Source: CAXMST01 sp035267205
Lineage (GTDB): Bacteria; Actinomycetota; Thermoleophilia; Solirubrobacterales; 70-9
Assembly (NCBI GenBank): GCA_035267205.1
Contig: DATFLZ010000101.1
Location: forward strand, 1 to 5,519
Reading direction: 5' to 3'
DNA: 5,519 bases
The notes under the pieces were generated by a model that searched no databases, was not told the DNA's origin, and saw only the letters and a list, made by a program, of their open reading frames with translations. Shown one piece after another: positions 1 through 5,519 of the stretch; positions within the stretch are counted from its first letter, which is position 1; the number at the start of each line of letters is the position of its first letter. A program made the translations under genes and the position numbers.

Positions 1-2183
1 GCGAGCCCGACCCCGAACTGCTTGACGGTCGGGTCGCCGTTGAGGATGAAGCTGGCAAACACGGCAAACATGATCGATGCCGCGGCGAGGATCACCCGAG
101 AAGCGAGCCCGAGCCCACCGACGACCGCCCGGTGCCCATCCTTGCTCAGATCCCACTTCTCCTTCGCCCGGCTGAGCAGGAACACCTGATAGTCCATCGA
201 CAGCCCGAAGAGAATCGCGAACATCATCAGCGGCACGAAGCTGACGACCGGGGCGCTGCCGTCGAGACCGATCAGCGAGATCCCCCAGCCGAGCTCGAAG
301 ATCGCCGTCAGCACGCCGAACGCGGCGAGGACCGCCAGCAGGTTCAGCAGCGCGGCCAGGGCCGGGATCACTATCGAGCGGAACGCGACCATGATCAGCA
401 GGAAGCCGAGCACGATCACCACCACGATCACCAGCGCCAGCCGATCCCCGATCTTGGTCGCGAGGTCGATGAAGGCAGCCGTCTGACCGCCGACGAAGGC
501 CTTCAGGTTGGTCTCCGAGTCGGCCTTCGGGATCACGTCGTCGCGCAACTTCGATACGACGTCGCGCGTCTTCTCGGCCGCCGGCCCGCTCGCCGGGATC
601 GCGCTGAACACGGCGGTGGAGCCGTCCTTCGAGACCTGAGAGGGCGTGACGCTCTCGATTCCATTGGTGCCGTTGACGTCCTGCTGGAGCTCGACCAGGC
701 GTGGATCGCTCGCCGGCGTGGCCGCCGCCTGCTGCTGGAGCGTCGCCTGGTTCTGCTGCTGCTCCTGCTGGGCCTGGGACGGAGCATCCCGCTGGCCGGA
801 CGCGATCTCCTGCTGCTGTTGCTGTTGTTGCTGCTGTTGTTGCTGCTGGACCTGCGCCTCGGCGCTCGGATCGGTCTTCGCCGGGCTGTCCTTCGGGAAC
901 TCGACCGCGATCAGCAGCGGCGCGTTCAGCCCAACGCCAAAGCCCTTGCTCAGCGTGTCGTAGGCCTGTCGCTGGGTCGTGTCGGTCGGATACTGGCCGT
1001 AGTCGATCGAGCCGAGCTGCATCTGGAACATCGGAATCGCGAGAACGACCAGCAGCGTGACGCCGCCGAGGGCGAACGGCAACGGATGGCGCCCGACCCG
1101 TTCGGCCCCCTTGACCCACAGGTTGTCGCGATCGTCGGCCGGCTGTGGGCCGTGGAGGAACGGGACGCTCAACGACTCGATCCGGCTGCCGAGCGCGCCC
1201 ATGAGCGCGGGCAGCAGAGTCAGCGCCGAGATCACGGCAACGAGGACGACCAGCGCCGCCGAATAGCCGAGCGACCGCACCAGGTCCACCCCGCCGAAAT
1301 AGAGGCAGAGCAGCGCGACGATCACGGTCGAGCCCGCGAAGACGACGGCTCCCCCCGCACTCGCCAGCGCCCGCGCAGCCGACTCGTGCACCTCCATTCC
1401 CGCGCGCAGCTGACGCTGATGGCGGCTGATGATGAACAGCGAGTAGTCGATGCCGACCGCGAGCCCCAGCATCGTGCCGAGGGTCGGCGCGACCTGCGGG
1501 ACGGCGATCAGCTGGCCCAGAAAGCCGATCAGCCCGAGTCCGACGAGCAGAGCGGCCAGCGCTGTGAACAGCGGCAATGCCATCGCGGTGACGGTGCCGA
1601 AGACGGCGATCAGGATCAGGATCGCGACCAGCACGCCGAGCCGGTCGCTGGTCGCGGTATCCGCGACCGAGAGCGCCGCGCCGAGGTAGCCGGCGGCCGA
1701 GACCTCCATGCCCGCATCGGAGGCCGGCTTGGATTTCGAGAAGATCTGCTGGGCCTCCTCCTCGCTCAGATCCCCGGAGCTGAGGTTGAGGAAGAGCGAG
1801 ACGAAGGCGATCTTCTGGTTCTGGGAGATCGCGCTCGAACCCTCGGGCGTAAACGGGCTGATCACCGACTCGACGTAGCGGTCCTGCTGCAGGTCGGAGA
1901 CCGTCTTCTGGATCGCCTGCTTGTTCGAGCCGCTGCTGACCGTGCCGCTCGTCGCCTCGAACACGATCTGCACGCTCCCGTTGGCCTGCTGGGGGAGCCC
2001 CTTCTCGAGCAGGTTGGTCGCCTTCTGCGAGCCGGTCCCTGGAAGGTCCAGGTTGTTGTTGGTCGGCCGCCCCCCGGCGTTGGCGAGCAACACGACGGCG
2101 ACCACCAAGATCAACCAGGCGGGGATGAAGATCTTCCAGTGGCGAGCGGCAGCGTGGCCGAGCCGGTAGAGCCCTCCCGTCAT
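1..2183 (-). CDS. MMPL/RND-family membrane transporter (C-terminus outside window)
   Basis: Probable proton-driven exporter of lipids or other hydrophobic compounds in the cytoplasmic membrane; 727 complete codons are present and the gene runs off the left edge. Reading from ATG 2183, a short basic N-terminus (MTGGLYRLGHAAARHWK) precedes TM1 at about residues 18-36. A first extracytoplasmic loop covers about 37-180. TM2-TM6 lie at about 182-200, 203-224, 232-252, 277-296 and 304-328, and TM7 at about 368-387. A second large loop covers about 388-580, followed by TM8-TM11. The family's paired Asp-Tyr motifs, used for proton relay in MmpL proteins, are visible in TM4 (VGIDYSLF, D246/Y247) and TM10 (LSMDYQVF, D664/Y665). 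Loop 2 holds an unusual Gln-rich insertion (residues 444-485). No Shine-Dalgarno sequence precedes the ATG, but it overlaps the TGA of a possible upstream ORF. Family assignment is secure; the substrate cannot be read from the sequence. Confidence 0.95.
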   Translation of the reverse strand, partial: MTGGLYRLGHAAARHWKIFIPAWLILVVAVVLLANAGGRPTNNNLDLPGTGSQKATNLLEKGLPQQANGSVQIVFEATSGTVSSGSNKQAIQKTVSDLQQDRYVESVISPFTPEGSSAISQNQKIAFVSLFLNLSSGDLSEEEAQQIFSKSKPASDAGMEVSAAGYLGAALSVADTATSDRLGVLVAILILIAVFGTVTAMALPLFTALAALLVGLGLIGFLGQLIAVPQVAPTLGTMLGLAVGIDYSLFIISRHQRQLRAGMEVHESAARALASAGGAVVFAGSTVIVALLCLYFGGVDLVRSLGYSAALVVLVAVISALTLLPALMGALGSRIESLSVPFLHGPQPADDRDNLWVKGAERVGRHPLPFALGGVTLLVVLAIPMFQMQLGSIDYGQYPTDTTQRQAYDTLSKGFGVGLNAPLLIAVEFPKDSPAKTDPSAEAQVQQQQQQQQQQQQQEIASGQRDAPSQAQQEQQQNQATLQQQAAATPASDPRLVELQQDVNGTNGIESVTPSQVSKDGSTAVFSAIPASGPAAEKTRDVVSKLRDDVIPKADSETNLKAFVGGQTAAFIDLATKIGDRLALVIVVVIVLGFLLIMVAFRSIVIPALAALLNLLAVLAAFGVLTAIFELGWGISLIGLDGSAPVVSFVPLMMFAILFGLSMDYQVFLLSRAKEKWDLSKDGHRAVVGGLGLASRVILAAASIMFAVFASFILNGDPTVKQFGVGL
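729..854 (-). repeat. Gln-rich low-complexity insertion with (CAG/CAA)13 tract in the MMPL gene
   Basis: Residues 444-485 of the MMPL protein contain 25 glutamines in 42 positions. The core, at 810-848, is 13 consecutive Gln codons (8 CAG, 5 CAA), residues 446-458. A looser segment follows (QAQQEQQQNQ, then LQQQAAA). By topology it lies in the second extracytoplasmic loop, just before the segment DPRLVELQQDV, where recognisable MMPL porter-domain sequence resumes. The mixture of CAG and CAA means it is not a perfect trinucleotide repeat, which should limit replication slippage. It could be a flexible or coiled-coil linker outside the membrane; no function is established. Confidence 0.9.
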
Positions 2184-2284
2184 CGGATTGAAGCTATCAG
2201 CGGTACATCGCGAGCGACCGCTGCCCGCCGGCTAATGGGCAGCAACTCGGCCCGCAGCAGCCCGATCTCCGCGGCCTCGGGCAC
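2180..2284 (-). CDS. Possible small ORF overlapping the MMPL start (hypothetical)
   Basis: A minus-strand frame ends in TGA at 2182-2180, overlapping the MMPL ATG by the classic ATGA arrangement. The frame is open back to a TAA at 2386-2384. From about 2329 downstream it reads like a normal soluble protein (DDPTGFWDRKASDLG, then VPEAAEIGLLRAELLPISRR), and 29 consecutive codons at 2323-2237 end in G or C. The only standard start in the frame is GTG at 2284, giving 34 residues; no Shine-Dalgarno sequence is clear. The protein-like stretch begins upstream of that GTG, which suggests a non-standard start, a gene remnant or an assembly indel. The third-position signal is not decisive, because the plus-strand frame of the phosphoesterase shares the same third positions. 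I recognise no family. Coupling to this ORF would explain why the MMPL gene lacks an RBS. Confidence 0.35.
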   Translation of the reverse strand: MPEAAEIGLLRAELLPISRRAAVARDVPLIASIR

Positions 2285-2399
2285 GCCGAGGTCGGAGGCC
2301 TTGCGGTCCCAGAACCCCGTCGGATCATCCTCTATCGGCGGCGCAGGGGGGCCCGCGCCGGATTTGCCCGATCGCCCGACCCCTTATCGTCGGCCGCTC
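2184..2399. promoter_or_regulatory. Divergent intergenic region between MMPL and phosphoesterase genes
   Basis: This 216-base gap is the only sizeable spacer in the window and must hold the promoters of both divergent units unless the small minus-strand ORF is real. A weak sigma-70-like match for the plus-strand unit is TTGCCC at 2364-2369 and TATCGT at 2385-2390, each 4 of 6 to consensus, with a short 15-base spacer. If used, transcription would begin close to the GTG at 2400, giving a leaderless mRNA, which is common in actinobacteria. No Shine-Dalgarno sequence precedes either start. The motif match is weak and may be chance. Confidence 0.4.
2220..2243. repeat. Inverted repeat, 7-base arms, 10-base loop
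   Basis: GCTGCCC (2220-2226) and GGGCAGC (2237-2243) are perfect inverted arms around the loop GCCGGCTAAT, which itself begins with the palindrome GCCGGC. The repeat centre is about 50 bases upstream of the MMPL start. It could be a repressor operator for the transporter or an RNA hairpin. No T-run follows on either strand, so it is not an intrinsic terminator. Arms of this length arise by chance in a GC-rich window, so a role is only a possibility. Confidence 0.3.
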
Positions 2400-3527
2400 G
2401 TGACGAGCGCAGTCATCTCAGATCTCCACCTCGGATCCGGGTCTCAGTCGGACCTCCTGCGGCGTCCGGAGATCATCGAGCGTCTCCTCGAGGCTGTCGG
2501 CGATGCCGAGCAGCTGGTCCTGCTCGGCGACACGATCGAGCTCCGCGACGGGCCGATCGGAGCGGCGCTCGAGCGCTCCCGGCCCTTCTTCGAGCAGATC
2601 GGCGAGGCGTTCGCGGGCCGACGGATCGTCCTCGTCCCCGGCAATCACGATCACAAGCTGCTCGGCCACTGGCTCGAGCGGGTTCGCGACGGCGGGGCCA
2701 CCGTCGCGCTGGACGAGGTCGTCGCCTCCCCGCATCCCTGCGTGGAACAGCTCGCGGACTGGCTCGGCGACACGGAGCTGCTGATGCGGTACCCGGGGGT
2801 CTGGCTGCGGGACGACGTGTTCGCGACCCACGGGCACTACCTCGACAGCCATCTGACCCTGCCGACGGTCGAGCGGCTGTCGATCGCGACCGTCGATCGC
2901 ATCGGCGGCCGCCCGACCGGCACCAGGTCGGGCCCCGAGGACTACGAGAAGGTTCAGGCCCCCGTCTACGACCTGCTCTTCGACCTCGCCCAGGGCGCGC
3001 GCAACCCGCAGGCCCACAAGATCGGATCCGATACCCCCTCGATGAGGATCTGGGACATGATCGGCGGTGCCTCGGGGCGGGCGCGCAACCTGCGGGGTCG
3101 CTTCCTGCGCTCCGCCGTGATTCCCGCGACCCTGCGCGGGCTTGAGCGGGCCGGGCTGGGTTCCTTCGGTCGCGACTTCTCGCTGGGCGAGATCGGCCGC
3201 GCCGGGGTCGACGCGATGCACGTCGCGGCGACTCGGCTCGGCGTGGAGGCGGAGCACGTCATCTTTGGCCACATCCACCGGCGCGGGCCGCTCCCCGGAG
3301 AGGACGGGCGCTCAGCGACCGACCCGGAGTGGGAGCGCCGCGGGCGGCGCCTGCACAACACGGGCAGCTGGGTATACGAGGCGGCGATGCTCTCCCGTGC
3401 CGACTCGACCAGCGCATTCTGGCCCGGACACGCGCTGCTCGTGCCGGAGGCCGGCCCGCTGGAGCCGATCGCGGTCCTCGCGAACGTCCCCCACTCAGGC
3501 CTCGAGCCCCCGGGGCGGGCCGGCTGA
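2400..3527 (+). CDS. Calcineurin-like metallophosphoesterase, LpxH-like metal motifs
   Basis: A 375-residue predicted cytoplasmic phosphohydrolase with a two-metal site. The metallophosphoesterase motifs appear in order: DLH (D8, H10), GDTIEL (D44), GNHDH (N82, H83), THGHY (H144, H146) and GHIH (H291, H293), with NTGSW at 320-324 near the end of the fold. The pattern resembles UDP-2,3-diacylglucosamine hydrolase (LpxH) and related enzymes. The stretch between HGH and GHIH, about 145 residues, is much longer than in LpxH and looks helical. GTG 2400 is chosen because it puts the first beta strand and DxH motif at residues 4-10, as usual for the family. An in-frame ATG at 2235 would add a 55-residue Ser/Pro/Gly-rich extension and is less likely. 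There is no signal peptide. The substrate is unknown; a lipid A role would be unexpected if the host is an actinobacterium. Confidence 0.92.
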   Translation: MTSAVISDLHLGSGSQSDLLRRPEIIERLLEAVGDAEQLVLLGDTIELRDGPIGAALERSRPFFEQIGEAFAGRRIVLVPGNHDHKLLGHWLERVRDGGATVALDEVVASPHPCVEQLADWLGDTELLMRYPGVWLRDDVFATHGHYLDSHLTLPTVERLSIATVDRIGGRPTGTRSGPEDYEKVQAPVYDLLFDLAQGARNPQAHKIGSDTPSMRIWDMIGGASGRARNLRGRFLRSAVIPATLRGLERAGLGSFGRDFSLGEIGRAGVDAMHVAATRLGVEAEHVIFGHIHRRGPLPGEDGRSATDPEWERRGRRLHNTGSWVYEAAMLSRADSTSAFWPGHALLVPEAGPLEPIAVLANVPHSGLEPPGRAG

Positions 3528-3528
3528 G

Positions 3529-4584
3529 ATGGGCTCGGCCGGCGGGCGCCGCCGCTACGCGATGCTCGACCGTGCGCTCGGCGCCGGCCTGGTTCCCGAT
3601 CCGCTCCTGCGGGCCGGCTCGCGCTACGCGATCCGCAAGGTGCTGCGGCGCGAGCGGGCCGGCGGCGTCGAGGCCCAGCAGGCCCGCCTGACCGAGCTCG
3701 TCGAGCGCAAGAGCCAGGGCCCGATCGCGGTCGCTACCGACACCGCCAACGAACAGCACTACGCCCTGCCGCCTGAGTTCCTCGGACTATTCCTGGGCGA
3801 GCGGCGCAAATACAGCAGCTGCCTCTGGCCCGACGGCACCGACACACTCGAGGCCGCTGAGGAGGCCATGCTCGAGCTGAGCTGCGCGCGGGCGCAGATC
3901 TTCGACGGCGCCAAGGTGCTCGACCTGGGATGCGGCTGGGGCGCGATGACGCTGTGGATCGCCGAGCGCTATCCCGCCTGCACGGTGACCGCGGTCAGCA
4001 ACTCCGCCCCCCAGCGGGGCTGGATCGAGGCCGAGTCCCGCCGGCGTGGAGTCGCCGACCGCGTCGAGGTGATCACGGCGGACGTCAACGACCTCGAGCT
4101 CGATCGCCGCTTCGACCGGGTCGTATCGATCGAGATGTTCGAGCACCTCAACAACTGGCAGGAGATGCTGCGGCGGATCTCGGGCTGGCTCGAGTCCGAC
4201 GGCCTGCTCTTCCTCCACGTGTTCAGCCACCGCACCGTCGGCTACCTCTACGAGGGAACCTGGGCCGCCGAGCGGTTCTTTACCGCCGGCGTCATGCCCT
4301 CACACGATCTCCTCCTCCACTTCCAGCGCGACCTCGGCGTCCGCGAGCGCTGGGCCGTCGGCGGCCGACACTACTCGCGCACCCTCGATGCCTGGCTACG
4401 CAGGCTCGACCGCAACGGCCAGGACGCTCTCCGAATCCTCGAGGACCTCTATGGGAACCGGCAGCGGGCCAAGATCGCGCTCGCCAACTGGCGCCTGTTC
4501 CTGCTGTCGACGACCGAGATCTGGGGCCACAACCGCGGCCGGGACTGGATCGTCAGCCACTATCTGTTCGAGCCTCGGGGCTGA
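3529..4584 (+). CDS. SAM-dependent methyltransferase, CFAS family, coclaurine N-methyltransferase-like
   Basis: A 351-residue class I methyltransferase. The N-terminal helical part (about 1-75, with VPDPLLRAGSRYAIRK and SQGPIAVATDTANEQHY) and the whole core resemble the bacterial/plant CNMT-like branch of the cyclopropane fatty acid synthase family. The SAM motif is VLDLGCGWGA (130-139). The acidic motif SIEMFEH has E202, E205 and H206, matching, from memory, the catalytic E/E/H set of plant coclaurine N-methyltransferase, where true CFA synthases have SVGMFEH. Of the CFAS bicarbonate site, E205 and H230 remain. The Cys position reads S97 (followed by C98), the Ile position is F232 and the Tyr position is L290. 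This favours methyl transfer to an amine or other acceptor over ring closure on lipids. The ATG lies one base after the phosphoesterase TGA (TGAGATG), implying translational coupling. Another ATG at 3559 is possible. The acceptor is unknown. Confidence 0.9.
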   Translation: MGSAGGRRRYAMLDRALGAGLVPDPLLRAGSRYAIRKVLRRERAGGVEAQQARLTELVERKSQGPIAVATDTANEQHYALPPEFLGLFLGERRKYSSCLWPDGTDTLEAAEEAMLELSCARAQIFDGAKVLDLGCGWGAMTLWIAERYPACTVTAVSNSAPQRGWIEAESRRRGVADRVEVITADVNDLELDRRFDRVVSIEMFEHLNNWQEMLRRISGWLESDGLLFLHVFSHRTVGYLYEGTWAAERFFTAGVMPSHDLLLHFQRDLGVRERWAVGGRHYSRTLDAWLRRLDRNGQDALRILEDLYGNRQRAKIALANWRLFLLSTTEIWGHNRGRDWIVSHYLFEPRG

Positions 4585-4595
4585 CCCTTGCCTCG

Positions 4596-5090
4596 CTAGT
4601 GCGTGGCGTCGTCCCCGGCGAGGAGCGCCAGCGCGTGCGGCAGGGCGGGCGCGAGCGCATCGCCGATCTCGCCGATCGACTTCGGGCTGCCGGGGAAGTT
4701 GATGATCAGGCTGCCGCCGCGGATCCCCGCGACCGCCCGGGAGAGCATCCAGTGCGGCGTGTGCTCGCGCGAGACGGCGCGCATCGCCTCTCCGATCCCG
4801 GGCGCCTCTCGCTCGATCGCGTCGCGGGTCGCCTCCGGCGTTAGATCAGCCGGCCCGAAGCCGGTGCCGCCGGTCGTCAGGACCAGCTCCGCCTCGGAGC
4901 CGTCTGCCAGCTCGATCAGCCGCTCCCCGATCGCCGCCCGATCGTCCGTGATCGTCTCGCGGAGGACGACGTCGAGGCCGAGCGACTCGGCGAAAGCTGC
5001 GAGCGCCGGCCCGCCCTCGTCCTCAGCCTCACCGGCCGCGCGCGAGGTACTGATCGTCAGTACTGCGGCCCGTGGCGCGGAGGCGGTCAT
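4596..5090 (-). CDS. moaB: MoaB/Mog-family molybdenum cofactor biosynthesis protein
   Basis: A full-length 164-residue cytoplasmic protein of the MoaB/MogA fold. In bacteria and plants this family binds molybdopterin; MogA-type members adenylylate it with ATP before metal insertion. The signature LTTGGTGFGP (71-80) is followed by D82 and TPEAT (84-88). ITDD (47-50) supplies the other conserved acidic position of the family, and SRAVAGIRGG (117-126) and NFPGSPKSIGE (131-141) complete the binding site. The N-terminus (AAVLTISTSRA) matches the first beta strand, supporting ATG 5090. Length is close to E. coli MoaB (about 170) and shorter than MogA (about 195). Many actinobacteria have one such protein that may do the Mog job, so the choice of moaB over mog is by similarity only. 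It starts 4 bases after the moaC stop, so the two are almost certainly co-transcribed. It converges on the methyltransferase gene with 11 bases between the stops. Confidence 0.93.
   Translation of the reverse strand: MTASAPRAAVLTISTSRAAGEAEDEGGPALAAFAESLGLDVVLRETITDDRAAIGERLIELADGSEAELVLTTGGTGFGPADLTPEATRDAIEREAPGIGEAMRAVSREHTPHWMLSRAVAGIRGGSLIINFPGSPKSIGEIGDALAPALPHALALLAGDDATH
5047..5063. repeat. Inverted repeat inside the start of moaB
   Basis: GTACTGA and TCAGTAC form perfect 7-base arms around TCG. They fall within codons 10-15 of the moaB homologue, about 30 bases after its start. The site is more A+T-rich than its surroundings. It partly reflects the conserved VLTIS strand of the family, so chance or protein constraint is the simplest explanation; an operator or a local mRNA hairpin is possible. 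Confidence 0.2.
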
Positions 5091-5094
5091 CTGC

Positions 5095-5519
5095 TCAGGC
5101 CCCCCGGCTCCACTCGCCGGACTTCCCGCCGCTCTTGTGGAGCAGGACGACGCGCTCGATCTCGATCCCGCGCTCGAGCGCTTTGGCCATGTCGTACACG
5201 GTCAGCGCCGCTACGGCCGCGGCCGTCATCGCCTCCATCTCGACGCCGGTGCGCCCGACGCAGCGAGCCTCGGCCGTGAGCAGGACCGTGCCGGCCTCGG
5301 CGTCGACCTCGGCGCTCACGTCGGCGAAGGTGAGCGGCAGCGGATGGGCCAGCGGGATCAGCTCGCCCGTGCGCTTGGCGGCCGCCACCCCGGCAAGGCG
5401 CGCGGGGCCGAGAACGTCGCCCTTGGGCCCGTCGCCGCGCTCGATCGCGGCCGCGGTATCAGGGCTCATCCGCAGCCGCGCCTCGGCGACGGCGCGGCGC
5501 TCGCTCTCCGGCTTCGAGC
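5095..5519 (-). CDS. moaC: Cyclic pyranopterin monophosphate synthase MoaC (N-terminus outside window)
   Basis: MoaC converts 3',8-cyclo-7,8-dihydroguanosine triphosphate, made by MoaA, to cyclic pyranopterin monophosphate, the first pterin intermediate of molybdenum cofactor synthesis. The window holds 140 codons and the stop. The reading frame continues past the right edge. The ATG at 5469 is internal, because the 16 codons before it (KPESERRAVAEARLR) are normal MoaC sequence. Counting from the first full codon, KGDVL (K32), LIPLAHPL (H58), GVEMEAM (E93, E95), VYDMAK (D109, K112) and KSGGKSGEW (128-136) are present. Their spacing matches E. coli K51, H77, E112, D128 and K131 exactly, so about 19 residues are missing. 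All catalytic residues are intact. The usual Cys of LCHPL is Ala here. The gene heads a unit with the downstream moaB homologue. Confidence 0.96.
   Translation of the reverse strand, partial: SKPESERRAVAEARLRMSPDTAAAIERGDGPKGDVLGPARLAGVAAAKRTGELIPLAHPLPLTFADVSAEVDAEAGTVLLTAEARCVGRTGVEMEAMTAAAVAALTVYDMAKALERGIEIERVVLLHKSGGKSGEWSRGA

Noticed and set aside
810..848. Trinucleotide repeat as a phase-variation switch
   Set aside because: Unit changes of three bases would not shift the frame, and the CAG/CAA mix makes slippage less likely.
132..2399. Very long plus-strand open frame (from 132, continuous into the phosphoesterase), rich in Arg, Gln, Glu, Asp, His and Leu
   Set aside because: It is antisense to the MMPL gene, whose membrane segments and two Asp-Tyr motifs are clear. 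The composition, including a poly-Leu run opposite the Gln codons, is that of a shadow frame in GC-rich DNA. Only the part from GTG 2400 is real coding sequence.
2235..2399. In-frame ATG 2235 as the phosphoesterase start
   Set aside because: It would add 55 Ser/Pro/Gly-rich residues with no SD before the ATG, ahead of the standard first beta strand of the family. Kept only as an alternative.
2418..3278. 286-codon minus-strand open frame
   Set aside because: It lies opposite the phosphoesterase, whose five metal-binding motifs are intact on the plus strand. Its own sequence shows no recognisable domain.
3142..3528. Upstream extension of the methyltransferase frame
   Set aside because: It overlaps the conserved C-terminal part of the phosphoesterase, and its translation is Ser/Arg/Pro-rich with no family match. 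ATG 3529 gives the expected N-terminus.
3259..3759. Minus-strand open frame across the phosphoesterase/methyltransferase junction
   Set aside because: Ala/Arg/Gly/Pro-rich shadow with no motif; both plus-strand genes are well supported.
3930..4844. Plus-strand open frame overlapping the methyltransferase and moaB
   Set aside because: Arg/Pro-rich shadow running through two recognised genes on opposite strands.
5467..5469. ATG 5469 as the moaC start
   Set aside because: The frame continues upstream with typical MoaC sequence to the window edge, and about 35 N-terminal residues of the family would be lost.

Overview
This window is GC-rich DNA with very strong G/C bias at third codon positions. 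It is densely packed and has only one intergenic gap longer than about 15 bases. The gene content fits a high-GC actinobacterium: an MMPL-type exporter, GTG or weak-SD starts, and CFAS-like methyltransferases. My guess is the Thermoleophilia/Solirubrobacterales group, but this rests on general character and not on a marker gene, so confidence is low to moderate.

Layout: (1) Positions 1-2183, minus strand: most of an MMPL/RND-superfamily membrane transporter, with its C-terminus beyond the left edge. Its second extracytoplasmic loop carries a glutamine-rich insertion with 13 consecutive Gln codons. (2) Positions 2184-2399: a divergent intergenic region. It contains a possible small minus-strand ORF whose TGA overlaps the MMPL ATG (ATGA), an inverted repeat, and a weak promoter-like match just before the next gene. 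(3) Positions 2400-4584, plus strand: a tight two-gene unit, separated by 1 base. It encodes a calcineurin-like metallophosphoesterase with LpxH-like metal motifs and an enlarged middle region, then a SAM-dependent methyltransferase. The methyltransferase is built like cyclopropane fatty acid synthases but matches the coclaurine N-methyltransferase (CNMT)-like branch better. (4) Positions 4596-5519, minus strand, convergent to the unit above: the molybdenum cofactor genes moaC (5' end beyond the right edge) and a moaB/mog homologue, 4 bases apart.

How they may work together: MoaC and MoaB/Mog act at two steps of molybdopterin synthesis and are very probably one operon. The phosphoesterase and methyltransferase are probably co-translated. 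A shared lipid or small-molecule substrate is an inference, and so is any link to the divergent MMPL exporter. The most unusual items are the CNMT-like methyltransferase with a changed bicarbonate site, its coupling to an LpxH-like phosphatase, the Gln-rich insertion in the transporter, and the possible small ORF upstream of the transporter. I see no CRISPR array, tRNA, rRNA, insertion sequence or phage gene.
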